A stretch of 64,000 nt of DNA from Phyllobacterium pellucidum. GTDB lineage: Bacteria > Pseudomonadota > Alphaproteobacteria > Rhizobiales > Rhizobiaceae. Shown here in pieces: positions 42,921 through 51,752 of the stretch. Below the pieces are notes generated by a model, which was not told where the DNA came from, ran no database searches, and saw only the letters and a program-made list of their open reading frames with translations. A program made the position numbers and the translations under genes. The stretch covers positions 186,001 through 250,000 of the forward strand of contig NZ_JABUMX010000004.1 of assembly GCF_013327855.1 (NCBI RefSeq). The letters run 5' to 3'. Position 1 is the first letter of the stretch, and every line of letters begins with the position of its first letter.

Positions 42921-44276
42921 TTATTCGGCTGCGACAGCGGCATGCGCCGGATGCTGCGGCTCCCGCAAACCGAGGTGGCTGCGGAGCGTCTGGCCTTCAT
43001 ATTCGCTGCGGAAGAGACCGCGACGACGGAGTTCCGGAACGATGTGCTCGACGAAATCGGTCAATCCGGCCGGCAAATGTGGTGGCATGACGTTGAAGCC
43101 GTCCGCCGCGCCAGTCTCGAACCAGTCCTCCATCTGATCGACGATCTGCTCGGGCGTCCCGATTACCTGCCAGTGGCCCCGCGCACCGGCAACCCGCAGA
43201 TAGAGCTGGCGGATGGTGAGGTTTTCGCGTCGGGCCAGATCGATCATCAGCTTCTGACGGCTCTTGCTGCCATTGGTTTCGGTAACTTCCGGGAGCGGCC
43301 CGTCAAGCGGATATTTGGAAAGATCGACGTCACCTGCCATGCCGTTCAAAAGCGAGAGTCCAACTGCGGGATGAATAAGCTCCTGAATCTGCTCGAACTT
43401 TTCCCTGGCTTCCGATTCTGTTTTCGCGACGACCGGGAAGATGCCGGGCATGATCTTGAGTTCGTCCGGCGAGCGGCCATAGCGGGCGAGCCTCCCCTTC
43501 ACATCACTATAAAAAGCGCGTGCATCGTCGGCATTCTGATGTGCGGTAAAAATGACCTCTGCCGTCCGCGCCGCAAGCTCCTTGCCCGGCTCGGATGACC
43601 CAGCCTGAACGATTACCGGATGCCCTTGTGGTGCACGTGCAACGTTGAGCGGGCCACGGACCTTGAAATGCTTGCCGCGGTGATTGAGGAGGTGCTGCTT
43701 CGACGGGTCGTAATAGATGCCGCTCTCCTTGTCGCGCAGGAAGGCATCTTCTTCCCAAGTGTCCCAAAGACCGCGCACGACGTCAGCGAACTCTTCCGCC
43801 CGCTCATAGCGCTCGGCATGGGCAACGTGATGGTCCCGGTTGAAATTGTGCGCTTCGTCCTCACTGGCGGAGGTCACAAGGTTCCAGCCGGCGCGCCCGC
43901 CGCTGATGTGGTCGAGCGAGGCAAATTTGCGGGCGATATGATAGGGCTCGTTGTAGGTCGTCGAGGCGGTTGCGACAAACCCGATCCGCGTCGTGAGTGC
44001 GGCAAGCGCCGAGAGCAAGGTAAGTGGTTCAAACTGGGCCACATAGCGGATAGCCGTCCGGCTCAAGGCCTCCGTGTCGGTGCCCCGGGTGCCGACGCCA
44101 TCGGCCATGAAGATAAGGTCGAACTTTGCGGCCTCGGCAATCCGGGCAAGTTCGGCGTAATGGGCGAAGTTCGAACCCGCATCTGCCTGCGCTTCGGGAT
44201 GGCGCCAGGCCGCGATGTGATGACCCGTCGGATAGAGGAATGCTCCAAGTTTAATTTGGCCGGTTCGTTTGCCCAT
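42921..44276 (-). CDS. LLM-class flavin-dependent monooxygenase (NtaA/SnaA/DszA type)
   Basis: 451 residues from ATG 44276, six bases after AAAGGCGA. The luciferase-like fold of the NtaA/SnaA/SoxA/DszA group shows in KLGAFLYPTGHHIAAWRHPEA, NFAHYAELARIAEAAKFDLIFMAD, ISGGRAGWNLVTSASEDEAHNF and HPVIVQAGSSEPGKELAARTAEVIFTAHQ. These enzymes use FMNH2 and O2 to cleave C-S or C-N bonds. It starts the operon and is followed by the complete importer and a flavin-type reductase, so it most probably desulfonates or oxidatively cleaves an imported organosulfur compound. Confidence 0.9.
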   Translation of the reverse strand: MGKRTGQIKLGAFLYPTGHHIAAWRHPEAQADAGSNFAHYAELARIAEAAKFDLIFMADGVGTRGTDTEALSRTAIRYVAQFEPLTLLSALAALTTRIGFVATASTTYNEPYHIARKFASLDHISGGRAGWNLVTSASEDEAHNFNRDHHVAHAERYERAEEFADVVRGLWDTWEEDAFLRDKESGIYYDPSKQHLLNHRGKHFKVRGPLNVARAPQGHPVIVQAGSSEPGKELAARTAEVIFTAHQNADDARAFYSDVKGRLARYGRSPDELKIMPGIFPVVAKTESEAREKFEQIQELIHPAVGLSLLNGMAGDVDLSKYPLDGPLPEVTETNGSKSRQKLMIDLARRENLTIRQLYLRVAGARGHWQVIGTPEQIVDQMEDWFETGAADGFNVMPPHLPAGLTDFVEHIVPELRRRGLFRSEYEGQTLRSHLGLREPQHPAHAAVAAE

Positions 44277-44501
44277 GACTTCGCCTTTCGTCCATTGCGT
44301 GACGAAAAGCCTAGGCCGCAAATTTTAATCACGACAGAAATGGTATTCTTTAAAATCCAGTCTACGGGGTTTTATTGATTTAAGATGACTTATCCCCGGA
44401 GGTTGATTTTCGATGACGGTGGCGCCGACGTGCCCGCAGTGATTGATTGCCCGCGTCGCCGGTCCGATATCGTGCTAAGCTAATCACGCGGAGGGTTTGG
44501 G

Positions 44502-44858
44502 ATGAACCGCAACGATCACGACGAACATCTTATTGAAACGGTGTTTCGCAACGGCACGATCACTGTCGTGGGCGTCGTCCTGTCATTTTCGCTTGGGTTC
44601 CTCACCCAGTGGGCAAGCAATCCGGTACCCTGGAAAATCACGGATTTGCCAACCCTCTTTCTCATATCGATCGGCATTGCATTCCAGCTGCGTTCCCTCG
44701 CGCTCCTCTTGAAAACCGAATCCCTGAAAAAGTCCGTCTATGAACGGGCGAGCCGCTATTTCCTGATTGGCATCGTCATAACCGGCTCGGGCGTCTTCGT
44801 GGCAATCGTCATCGACTCCGTCCGTCTGCTTTCAGAACGCTACCCATGGATTTGGTAA
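44502..44858 (+). CDS. Small membrane protein of unknown function
   Basis: 118 residues with three hydrophobic segments (near 19-37, 49-68 and 85-106) and short charged ends. Start ATG 44502 follows GGAGGG by about eight bases. No family is recognised. It lies upstream of two Flp pilin genes but is separated from them by a long AT-rich gap. Confidence 0.7.
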   Translation: MNRNDHDEHLIETVFRNGTITVVGVVLSFSLGFLTQWASNPVPWKITDLPTLFLISIGIAFQLRSLALLLKTESLKKSVYERASRYFLIGIVITGSGVFVAIVIDSVRLLSERYPWIW

Positions 44859-44892
44859 CGCGGCAAACTCGGCTAGTCTTGCTCCTCAGAGA

Positions 44893-44963
44893 GTTTATTT
44901 TTGTTAAATCTTTAATAAAAATATAGTAAACATCGATATAAATACGAATATTTAAAGTAATAC
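44893..44963. promoter_or_regulatory. AT-rich promoter-proximal patch upstream of pilin gene
   Basis: About 70 bases of strongly AT-rich DNA (runs such as TTTATTTTTG, AATAAAAATATAG and GAATATTTAAAG) stand out from the otherwise GC-rich window. It lies 120-190 bp upstream of the first pilin gene and may be curved DNA or a target of a Ros/MucR-type silencer. Confidence 0.45.
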
Positions 44964-45084
44964 CTCATTTGTTGCAAGGTGTGCTAAAGATTGTTCAACC
45001 GCATTCTTTAAGAGGTGTGTAAACCGCTGCGACTTAGGTTCAGGCGTTTTAACACCACTTTATTTCGCACACAGGGATATAGAT

Positions 45085-45261
45085 ATGAACAAGCTTTTCA
45101 AACGCTTCCTCAGGGATGAATCCGGCGCAACGGCAATCGAATACGGCCTGATTGCAGCCCTGATCTCCGTCGGCATCATCGTCGGAGTGAGGAGCCTCGG
45201 CTCCAGCCTCAGCACAACCTTAAACACACTTGGCACCACGATAGAGAAGAACGGCAAGTAA
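45085..45261 (+). CDS. Flp/Fap-type pilin, copy 1
   Basis: 58 residues, short class IVb pilin precursor. A basic leader MNKLFKRFLRDESG precedes the ATAIEYGLIAALISVGIIVGVR helix; cleavage by TadV/CpaA-type peptidase is expected at G-A before TAIEYGL. Start ATG 45085 follows AGGGAT. A nearly identical copy lies 350 bp downstream. No other tad/cpa gene is present in the window, so assembly proteins must be encoded elsewhere. Confidence 0.92.
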   Translation: MNKLFKRFLRDESGATAIEYGLIAALISVGIIVGVRSLGSSLSTTLNTLGTTIEKNGK

Positions 45262-45612
45262 GCCGGCAGGGGCGTCTGCTAGCATTTCATGCAAACCTGC
45301 GGTCGAAAGTTAGACCGTCGACTGAGAGTATGAGGATTTACTCACTTTCTCATCAGTTTCGAAGTAATTGCGCCTTGGCTCCAGTTATTCCGGCACCATG
45401 TCCAAGTACGAACGCTAGCACCTTTGCAAACCGGCCATGCAACGCTCACGGCATTTTACACAAATACAACCATCTGATGTAATCGCGTGTTAATCACGAC
45501 GTGGATTAGCTATTTCTCAACCATGTTCCTTAAGTCGGCCGTAAATGGCCGCCGCCTAAGTTCGAGACGGTTCAACGAAACCGCGTCAACAAACAAACAG
45601 GGATACATGATC
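45262..45612. other. Gap between the two pilin genes
   Basis: 351 bases without a supported gene. A nested inverted repeat (TGAGA near 45326 with TCTCA near 45351) gives a weak stem-loop after pilin copy 1. The last part, with an AACAAACAGGGATAC ribosome-site region, resembles the leader of copy 1. Confidence 0.5.
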
Positions 45613-45789
45613 ATGAGCAACCTCTTCGCACGCTTCCTCAAGGATGAATCTGGCGCAACGGCAATCGAATACGGCCTGATTGCAGCCCTCATCTCCGTCG
45701 GCATCATCGCTGGTGTACGCAGCCTCGGCTCCAGCCTGAGCTCGACCTTCAATACCCTCGGCACGACGATGACCGACGCTGCCAACTAA
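45613..45789 (+). CDS. Flp/Fap-type pilin, copy 2
   Basis: 58 residues from ATG 45613 (AGGGA nine bases upstream; ATG 45607 is in frame but too close). Leader MSNLFARFLKDESG then ATAIEYGLIAALISVGIIAGVR, with a C-terminus STFNTLGTTMTDAAN. It shares the whole helix with copy 1 almost base for base, while the C-terminal tails differ. Probably exported and assembled by a Tad system encoded elsewhere. Confidence 0.93.
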   Translation: MSNLFARFLKDESGATAIEYGLIAALISVGIIAGVRSLGSSLSSTFNTLGTTMTDAAN

Positions 45790-45926
45790 TTTACTTGAGT
45801 GTCGCCTTTACCGGCGACCTCGTACTACCGGAGAGCCACCGCGAGGTGGCTCTTTCGCTTTTCCGACATATGAATAAAGCGGCGGATTTGCGTGTTCCAT
45901 ATTCAGTCCAATATCTGGAGGAAGAG

Positions 45927-46334
45927 ATGGAAAGATTGCAGGCTCCGCTCGCGCTGCTGGCGCGACTGTTTCTCGCCTATATCTTCGTTGTCGAAGGCTG
46001 GAGCAAGATCTCCGCCTACTCGGCAACCGCAAGTTACATGCAGACCAACGGTGTCACGCCCGGTCTATTGCCACTTGTCATCCTGACCGAGCTTGGCGGT
46101 GGATTGCTGATCGCTGCAGGATTTATGACCCGTTATGCCGCGCTCGCGCTTGCCGGCTTCTGCCTCCTGACGGCGCTGCTCTTCCATAGCGATTTCGGCA
46201 ATATCGAGCAGGTCATCAACTTCAACAAGAATATCGCCATTGCCGGTGGATTTCTCGCCCTCATGGCCTTCGGGCCGGGCGCCTGGTCGATCGACGCAAT
46301 GAAGCGCGGCGTTATCCAAAACTCGATGTCTTGA
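45927..46334 (+). CDS. DoxX family membrane protein
   Basis: 135 residues from ATG 45927, just after GGAGGAAG; a longer frame to 45795 would read through the pilin leader region. Four transmembrane segments with DoxX features ([69 protein letters not shown]). DoxX proteins are linked to redox or thiosulfate processes but the role here is unknown. Its 3' end overlaps the convergent ATPase gene by 23 bp. Confidence 0.9.
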   Translation: MERLQAPLALLARLFLAYIFVVEGWSKISAYSATASYMQTNGVTPGLLPLVILTELGGGLLIAAGFMTRYAALALAGFCLLTALLFHSDFGNIEQVINFNKNIAIAGGFLALMAFGPGAWSIDAMKRGVIQNSMS

Positions 46335-47079
46335 GAAACTCGGCAAGGCGTTCCGTTTGCGGCTTGTGGAACATTTCGCGCGGATTGCCTTCCTCGCCGA
46401 TGCGACCCTGGTTCATGAAGATGACGCGGTTGGAAACCTCATAGGCAAAGCGCATTTCGTGGGTGACGAGCAGCATGCTCATGCCGTCCTGCGCCAGCGC
46501 CTTGATCACCTGCAGCACCTCGTTGACGAGTTCGGGGTCAAGCGCGGATGTCACTTCATCGAAGAGCATCAGCCTTGGGTTCATGGCGATGGCGCGGGCG
46601 ATAGCGACACGCTGCTGTTGCCCGCCTGACAGCTGACCCGGGAAATGGTCGGCACGTGATCGCAAGCCGACACGATCGAGCCATTTTTCGGCTATGGATC
46701 GCGCTTCGTCCTTGCCAAGCTTCTTCACCTTCATCAGCCCCAGCATGACGTTGCGGGCGGCGGTCATGTGCGGAAAGAGATTGAATTGCTGGAAGGCCAT
46801 CCCGGTCAGGGCGCGTTGGCGGGCAATTTCCTTCTCCTTCTTGCGATGGCGCTGGCCACCAGCGGTTTCATATCCAATCTCTTCGCCATCGATGCTGATC
46901 GAACCGCCCTGGAACTCTTCCAGCATGTTGATGCAGCGGAGCATCGTGGTCTTGCCCGAACCGCTCGAACCGATAATGCTGATGACATCTCCCTGCGCCA
47001 TGGTGCAGTCGACGCCCTTCAGAACTTCCACGTCGCCGTAGCTTTTGTGCAGGTTGCGGATTTCAAGAAGGTTGGACAT
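46312..47079 (-). CDS. Polar amino acid ABC ATPase (GlnQ/HisP family)
   Basis: 255 residues. Walker [25 protein letters not shown] and Walker [13 protein letters not shown], which is typical of the HisP/GlnQ group. An insert [20 protein letters not shown] before the Q-loop is common in ATPases of arginine/histidine-type importers. It is last in the operon binding protein, permease, permease, ATPase. Confidence 0.93.
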   Translation of the reverse strand: MSNLLEIRNLHKSYGDVEVLKGVDCTMAQGDVISIIGSSGSGKTTMLRCINMLEEFQGGSISIDGEEIGYETAGGQRHRKKEKEIARQRALTGMAFQQFNLFPHMTAARNVMLGLMKVKKLGKDEARSIAEKWLDRVGLRSRADHFPGQLSGGQQQRVAIARAIAMNPRLMLFDEVTSALDPELVNEVLQVIKALAQDGMSMLLVTHEMRFAYEVSNRVIFMNQGRIGEEGNPREMFHKPQTERLAEFLKTSSFG

Positions 47080-47090
47080 CGGAGAATGCC

Positions 47091-47753
47091 TTACGATGGA
47101 ACGGCGGTCTTGCGCTCGACATAGCGGCCGAAGCGCTCGATGGCGTAGTTGATGACGAAATAGAGGAAACCGGCGAAGAAATAGAACTCAAGGCTCATGA
47201 ACGAGCGCGAGATCAATTCCTGTGTGCGCAGCAGTAGTTCGGCAACGCCGATGATCGAAAGGAGCGTCGACGCCTTGACCATCTCCGCCGCGGTGTTCAC
47301 CCAGGCCGGCAGGACCTGGCGCAATGCCTGAGGGCCTAGAACATAGGCGAATGTTTGCGGGAAGGTGAGACCAATGGCCTTGGCCGCCTCGGTCTGCCCC
47401 TTGGGGATCGATTGCAGGGCGCCCCGGACGATTTCGCCGACATGCGAGCTGCAGAATACCGCAAGGGCAAGAACGCCTGCCTGAAAGGGGCCAAGATCAA
47501 GCCCGATCGTGCCAAGCACGTAATAGCTCGCAAGGACAAGGACGAGGACCGGCGTGCCCCTGATGAAATCCGTGTAGCCGCGAACGATCCAGCGCAGCGG
47601 GCGCACACCGTAGGTCAGGGCGAGCCCGACGAATACGCCGAGCACGGTGCCGAAGCAGATGGCGAGGAGCGATATCGATATGGTGACGCCAAGACCCTTG
47701 AGGATCGGGAAGCGCGCGAGCCAGAGGACATCGAGGAAGTGGGCTATGTCCAT
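47091..47753 (-). CDS. Polar amino acid ABC permease 2 (HisM/GlnP family)
   Basis: 220 residues with about five membrane segments. [17 protein letters not shown] and the contact loop [33 protein letters not shown] define the family. It follows permease 1 after four bases and precedes the ATPase after 11. Confidence 0.92.
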   Translation of the reverse strand: MDIAHFLDVLWLARFPILKGLGVTISISLLAICFGTVLGVFVGLALTYGVRPLRWIVRGYTDFIRGTPVLVLVLASYYVLGTIGLDLGPFQAGVLALAVFCSSHVGEIVRGALQSIPKGQTEAAKAIGLTFPQTFAYVLGPQALRQVLPAWVNTAAEMVKASTLLSIIGVAELLLRTQELISRSFMSLEFYFFAGFLYFVINYAIERFGRYVERKTAVPS

Positions 47754-47757
47754 CGGC

Positions 47758-48420
47758 TCACCTCGGCAAGGACAAGCGGCGTTCGACGCTGCGCATCAGC
47801 GCCGCGAGGATCGAGCAGGTGAATACATAGAGGCAACTGGCGACGATCCAGGTCTCGATGACACGGAAGCTTTCGACATTGATCTTGCGCGCTTCGAAGG
47901 TCAGTTCCGGAATAGCGATCGCGGCGGCGAGCGAGGTATCCTTGAACAGCGAAATTATCGTGCTGCTTAAGGACGGCAGGATGTTGCGGAACATCAGTGG
48001 CGCAATGATTGACGTTCGAATCTGCATTTCCGTAAGGCCGATGGCGAGGCCCGCTTCACGAAGTCCCGGCGGTATCGACAGAAGTCCGGCGCGAAACACT
48101 TCCGCAAGATAGGCGCCGGAATAGAGCGCGAGGGTGAAGACGAAGCTCTCGATCTTGCCGAGCCGCAAACCGAGCTGCGGCAGGGCAAAATAGCTGAAGA
48201 GCACCAGCACCAGGATCGGGGTGTTGCGGATGATCGTTACGTAGATACCGGCCGGCCGCTTGATCAAGCCGTTTTTCGAGATCAGTCCGAACGCGGTGAT
48301 CAGGCCGATGATGGCGCCGATGAGGATTGCACCGAATGCAAGTGCGAGGCTGAGGGCCAGGCCTTGAAGGAGCAGGTCGAAGCTGCGCCAGACGGCAGCG
48401 AAATTCAGCGTATATCCCAT
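47758..48420 (-). CDS. Polar amino acid ABC permease 1 (HisQ/GlnP family)
   Basis: 220 residues from ATG 48420 after TGGGAA; an in-frame extension to 48459 has no ribosome site. RNTPILVLVLFSYFALPQLG and the loop GLREAGLAIGLTEMQIRTSIIAPLMFRNILPSLSS are the family marks. A strong stem-loop separates it from the binding protein gene upstream. Confidence 0.92.
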   Translation of the reverse strand: MGYTLNFAAVWRSFDLLLQGLALSLALAFGAILIGAIIGLITAFGLISKNGLIKRPAGIYVTIIRNTPILVLVLFSYFALPQLGLRLGKIESFVFTLALYSGAYLAEVFRAGLLSIPPGLREAGLAIGLTEMQIRTSIIAPLMFRNILPSLSSTIISLFKDTSLAAAIAIPELTFEARKINVESFRVIETWIVASCLYVFTCSILAALMRSVERRLSLPR

Positions 48421-48462
48421 TGCGTTCCCACCCGATGGAACCGGACCGATGCGCAGCACTCA

Positions 48463-48496
48463 CGCAACGGCACCGGAGAGACCCGGAGCCGTTGCG
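48463..48496 (-). terminator. Stem-loop between binding protein and permease genes
   Basis: CGCAACGGC (48463-48471) pairs with GCCGTTGCG (48488-48496), and after one A-A mismatch four inner pairs (CCGG/CCGG) close a 6-base loop. No U-run follows on the minus strand, so an mRNA-stabilising role is more likely than termination. Confidence 0.55.
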
Positions 48497-48505
48497 CGAT
48501 GCCGG

Positions 48506-49351
48506 TTACTTGTATTCGACCGGGAAGCCGATCTGCGGCGGGGTAAGGTCCTTGCCGAACCAGGTCTTGAAGGACTTGGCGTAGTAGTCGAACTCGACGC
48601 CGGTCATGGCTTCATGCAGGGCCGTATTGACGAAGTTCAACCAATCCTGATCGCCGCGCTTCACACCGCAAGCATAGGTCTGCGGGTTCCAGCCATAGCC
48701 ACCGTCCTTGTAGCGACCGGGATTCTGCGTCATGTACCAGGCAAGCGACGACTGGTCGGTGGCGGCAGCGTCGGCGCGTCCAGATTCGAGCGCCTGATAG
48801 ATGAGATCGACCGATTCATATTGGTCGACCTTGGCTTCGGGGAGCGCCGCGTGGACCATGCTTTCGGCATAGACGTTCTGCAGAACCGAAATCGTCACGC
48901 CGGAGCCGCCCGCCTTGAGCGCGGCGTAGTCGGCATATTTGCCGTCGGCCTTCAGCATGAGGCCGACGCCTTCGCGATAATAGGGGATTGTAAATGCGAT
49001 CTGCTGCGCCCGCTCGCCGGTCACCGTCATGAACTGGCAGGTGATATCCACCTTATCCGTGGTAATGTTGGGAATGCGCGCATCGGAAGACTGGTTGACG
49101 AATTCGATCTTGTCCGGGTCGTTGAACAGGGCCTTGGCGATGATGTGGCCCATATCGATATCGAAGCCCTGCAACTTGTCGTCGGCACTCTTGAAATGCC
49201 AGGGCGCATTGGTGCTGCCGGTTCCCAGGACCAGATGGCCGCGCGCCAACACTTCGTCGAGCTTGCTTTTGGTTTCTTGAGCGAATGCGCCAATCGAAGG
49301 CAGCGCAACGAGAGCGGCTGCAAGGGCCGCAATGTAAAGTCGTTTGGACAT
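48506..49351 (-). CDS. Polar amino acid-type periplasmic binding protein
   Basis: 281 residues, signal peptide ending near GAFAQ. Family 3 pattern: LDEVLARGHLVLGTGSTNAPWHFKSADDKLQGFDIDMGHIIAKALF, then ISVLQNVYAESMVHAALP and LESGRADAAATDQSSLAWYM. The ligand is probably an amino acid or opine-like compound. It is the first gene of the importer operon and has an inverted-repeat-containing AT-rich region directly upstream. Confidence 0.92.
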   Translation of the reverse strand: MSKRLYIAALAAALVALPSIGAFAQETKSKLDEVLARGHLVLGTGSTNAPWHFKSADDKLQGFDIDMGHIIAKALFNDPDKIEFVNQSSDARIPNITTDKVDITCQFMTVTGERAQQIAFTIPYYREGVGLMLKADGKYADYAALKAGGSGVTISVLQNVYAESMVHAALPEAKVDQYESVDLIYQALESGRADAAATDQSSLAWYMTQNPGRYKDGGYGWNPQTYACGVKRGDQDWLNFVNTALHEAMTGVEFDYYAKSFKTWFGKDLTPPQIGFPVEYK

Positions 49352-49389
49352 TTTGTTCCCCTATTCGTCAAACCGAATCTTGTGTCGTT

Positions 49390-49425
49390 ATCCATTATAG
49401 TGGAATATAATACCTAATAATGGAT
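49390..49425 (-). promoter_or_regulatory. Nested inverted repeats in importer promoter
   Basis: ATCCATTAT (49390-49398) and ATAATGGAT (49417-49425) are perfect 9-bp arms 18 bases apart. Nested inside, ATTATA (49394-49399) and TATAAT (49406-49411) form a second palindrome. The sites lie 39-74 bp upstream of the binding protein start, where an operator or promoter is expected. Confidence 0.5.
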
Positions 49426-49521
49426 GACATATAAAATTACAGCGGCTTGAACTTGTCAAGCGGCATTTACCGCTGCTCTCTGGGCGCCTCGGGGTGCTTG
49501 AAATGGGCGCTCGCGCGGCCC

Positions 49522-49554
49522 AAAAGAAAAGCTCGCATCGGCGGATGCGAGCTT
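49522..49554 (-). terminator. Rho-independent terminator of the DUF892 gene
   Basis: Perfect 11-bp arms (AAGCTCGCATC at 49529-49539, GATGCGAGCTT at 49544-49554) with a 4-base loop are followed on the minus strand by UUCUUUU. Confidence 0.85.
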
Positions 49555-49584
49555 GGATTCTTTACGTTGATTGCGAATTTCGTC

Positions 49585-50091
49585 TTATGCTGCGGCAGCA
49601 GCGTTGACGTGACCCTCAGCAATCTTGGTCAAGGCCTTATCGGCATTCATCTCTTCGTTGAGATTCTGCTGGAGAAGCGAAGCGCAATCTTCGCGTCCAA
49701 GCTGTTTTGCCCACGCGATCAACGTACCGTAGCGGGTGATTTCGTAGTGTTCGACGGCCTGACCGGCGGCGATCAGCGCGGCATCGAGAACCTGATCGTC
49801 ATCGACTTCGCCGCTGACCTCGTCGGCCTCTTCGAGAATACCATCGATTGCCGGGCAGTTCACGCCGCTGACGTCCACGCCATGCAGCTTGAAGACCTGC
49901 TCAAGCCTGTCGATCTGGGTCTCGGTTTCCTGCAGGTGTTTTTCAAACCCCATCTTCAATTCTTGATCCGATGCCTTGTCGATCATTTCAGGCAAGGCTT
50001 TTACGATCTGGTTCTCGGCATAATAAATGTCGCGCAGTGTATGAACGAAAAGATCGTCCATCGTTTTGATGTCTTTAGAAAAGAAACCCAT
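49585..50091 (-). CDS. DUF892 ferritin-like protein (YciE/YciF family)
   Basis: 168 residues from ATG 50091, eight bases after AAGGGAG. All-helical ferritin-like protein: TMDDLFVHTLRDIYYAENQIVKALPEMIDKASDQELK, then HLQETETQIDRLEQVF, and HYEITRYGTLIAWAKQLG with the acidic and histidine residues of a possible di-metal site. Members are stress-induced; function is not settled. It is a single gene with its own strong terminator. Confidence 0.92.
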   Translation of the reverse strand: MGFFSKDIKTMDDLFVHTLRDIYYAENQIVKALPEMIDKASDQELKMGFEKHLQETETQIDRLEQVFKLHGVDVSGVNCPAIDGILEEADEVSGEVDDDQVLDAALIAAGQAVEHYEITRYGTLIAWAKQLGREDCASLLQQNLNEEMNADKALTKIAEGHVNAAAAA

Positions 50092-50221
50092 GTCATTCTC
50101 CCTTGTTAGGACATGCATCGACATTCGGCGCCCAAAAGGCGTCGGCATGCAGTCAGTGTGTTTCGATTGCCCAGAGGAAACGGGAGGTATTGCTTATTGT
50201 TCCGAGATAATTTTCAGGTTT

Positions 50222-51091
50222 TTAAATTCTCACTTGCGGGTCCAGCCTGCCCTTCCCTGCGATCTCGATGCGGAAGGTTTTGCCGGCATCGGGATACGCC
50301 AAGCGTGAAGCCTCATCCATCTCGGCATAGGCACTGGTCACGACCAGGCTCGCGCTATCCGTGCCGATGAATGCGGGACAGGTCGGCTGCGGAATGGGCA
50401 GTCCGATCGTTCGGATGCGATTTCCCGATGGAGCAAAGACATCGATACGGGAGCCGCCCCAGGAGGCATTCCAAAGGTTGCCGTCAGCATCAACCACCGA
50501 ACCGTCAAAGCCCCCGCTCCCGGTATTCCTGAGAAACTCGGTGGGCTCGCCGTTCGGCAGTCCCGTCTCAGGATCCGTATTCACCCGCCAGACGATATTA
50601 AGCGCCAAATCCGCGAAATAGGCAGCCCGCCCATCAGGTGCGAAACAGATCGAGTTGGCGATCGAAATATTGCCGTACAGTTTGCGCAGCTCGCCCTCGC
50701 GATACCAATAAACGGCGCCCGCGCTCGGCTCGGCCTTCTTGCCCATAGTGCTGACCCAGAACGCGCCGGCCGGATGGACGCGCGCATCATTGGACCGCGT
50801 TGCGGGATTATCGGCTTCGATCGGCTGGTGCATCATCGTGTGCCCTGTCGAGCGATCGCGAACGAAGAGCCCGGTCTCCGTCAGGACGAGTTGGCGCTCT
50901 TTGTCGACGACTGCAAGCGCGCTCGCCATCTGGCCGAGGCTATGCATGCGCGCTTCGCCGCCGGCGAGCGGCTTTTCAAAGAGCCGACCGGCAAGAATGT
51001 CAAACCACCACACCGTATTGGTCAGTGGATCAAATCCCGGCCCTTCTCCAAGTTCGCAGGGTTCGTCATGAAATATGCTGATCTTCGTCAT
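50222..51091 (-). CDS. SMP-30/gluconolactonase family lactonase
   Basis: 289 residues, six-bladed propeller of the SMP-30 family. ELGEGPGFDPLTNTVWWFDI, SNDARVHPAGAFWVSTMG, NSICFAPDGRAAYFAD and GFDGSVVDADGNLWNASWGG hold the metal-binding Glu, Asn and Asp residues. It should hydrolyse a sugar lactone formed by the SDR dehydrogenase in the same operon. It is the last gene, nine bases after dgoA. Confidence 0.9.
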   Translation of the reverse strand: MTKISIFHDEPCELGEGPGFDPLTNTVWWFDILAGRLFEKPLAGGEARMHSLGQMASALAVVDKERQLVLTETGLFVRDRSTGHTMMHQPIEADNPATRSNDARVHPAGAFWVSTMGKKAEPSAGAVYWYREGELRKLYGNISIANSICFAPDGRAAYFADLALNIVWRVNTDPETGLPNGEPTEFLRNTGSGGFDGSVVDADGNLWNASWGGSRIDVFAPSGNRIRTIGLPIPQPTCPAFIGTDSASLVVTSAYAEMDEASRLAYPDAGKTFRIEIAGKGRLDPQVRI

Positions 51092-51100
51092 CGATGGCCC

Positions 51101-51739
51101 TTAGGCGGCGAACACGCGGTCATAGGCCGCCACAGTAACCCTTGCGCGTTCGCCGACAAGGGCGGCCGATGCGCCCACCTTGTAAAGGCTCGATCCAAGG
51201 CCGAACGTTCGCACCCCGACCTTCGAATAAGCAGCAAAGCCATTTTCGTCGACACCGCCAACGGCGCCGATGACCGTTCCCCTGGGCAAGATCGCGCTGA
51301 TGGCCTTGATACCGTCAGGCCCGAGGACGCTTGCAGGAAAGAATTTCAAGCCGGATGCACCAGCGCTCAAGGCCGCCAGGGCTTCGGTGGGCGTGAAAAC
51401 GCCAGGCATAGTCACCATGCCTGCCGCGACCGCCGCTCTCAATACGGCCAAATCGACATTCGGGCTGATCATCAGACGTCCACCCGCTTCCGCCAGACGC
51501 GCGACATCCGCGGCGTCAAGCACCGTTCCGGCACCAACCAGAACGGAGGACTGCAATTTCGTCGCCAGCAACTCGATCGACCGGAACGGATCAGGTGAAT
51601 TCAGTGGGACTTCGATCGCTTCAATGCCGGCTCTCACCAGTTCCTCACCAATGCCCAGAACTTCATCCGGCTTCACGCCGCGCAAAATGGCGATGAGATC
51701 GCGTTGCAGCTTGGGCCATGGGGTGGATGCGCTTGTCAT
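51101..51739 (-). CDS. dgoA: 2-dehydro-3-deoxy-6-phosphogalactonate aldolase
   Basis: 212 residues, class I aldolase of the KDPG/KDPGal family. LIAILRGVKPDEVLGIGEELVRAGIEAIEVPLNSPDPFRSI carries the catalytic Glu, and GASGLKFFPAS the Schiff-base lysine. The LNSP segment is more like DgoA than Eda. It cleaves KDPGal to pyruvate and glyceraldehyde 3-phosphate. It follows dgoK after 13 bp. Confidence 0.92.
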   Translation of the reverse strand: MTSASTPWPKLQRDLIAILRGVKPDEVLGIGEELVRAGIEAIEVPLNSPDPFRSIELLATKLQSSVLVGAGTVLDAADVARLAEAGGRLMISPNVDLAVLRAAVAAGMVTMPGVFTPTEALAALSAGASGLKFFPASVLGPDGIKAISAILPRGTVIGAVGGVDENGFAAYSKVGVRTFGLGSSLYKVGASAALVGERARVTVAAYDRVFAA

Positions 51740-51752
51740 TGCTTAGTCCTTA

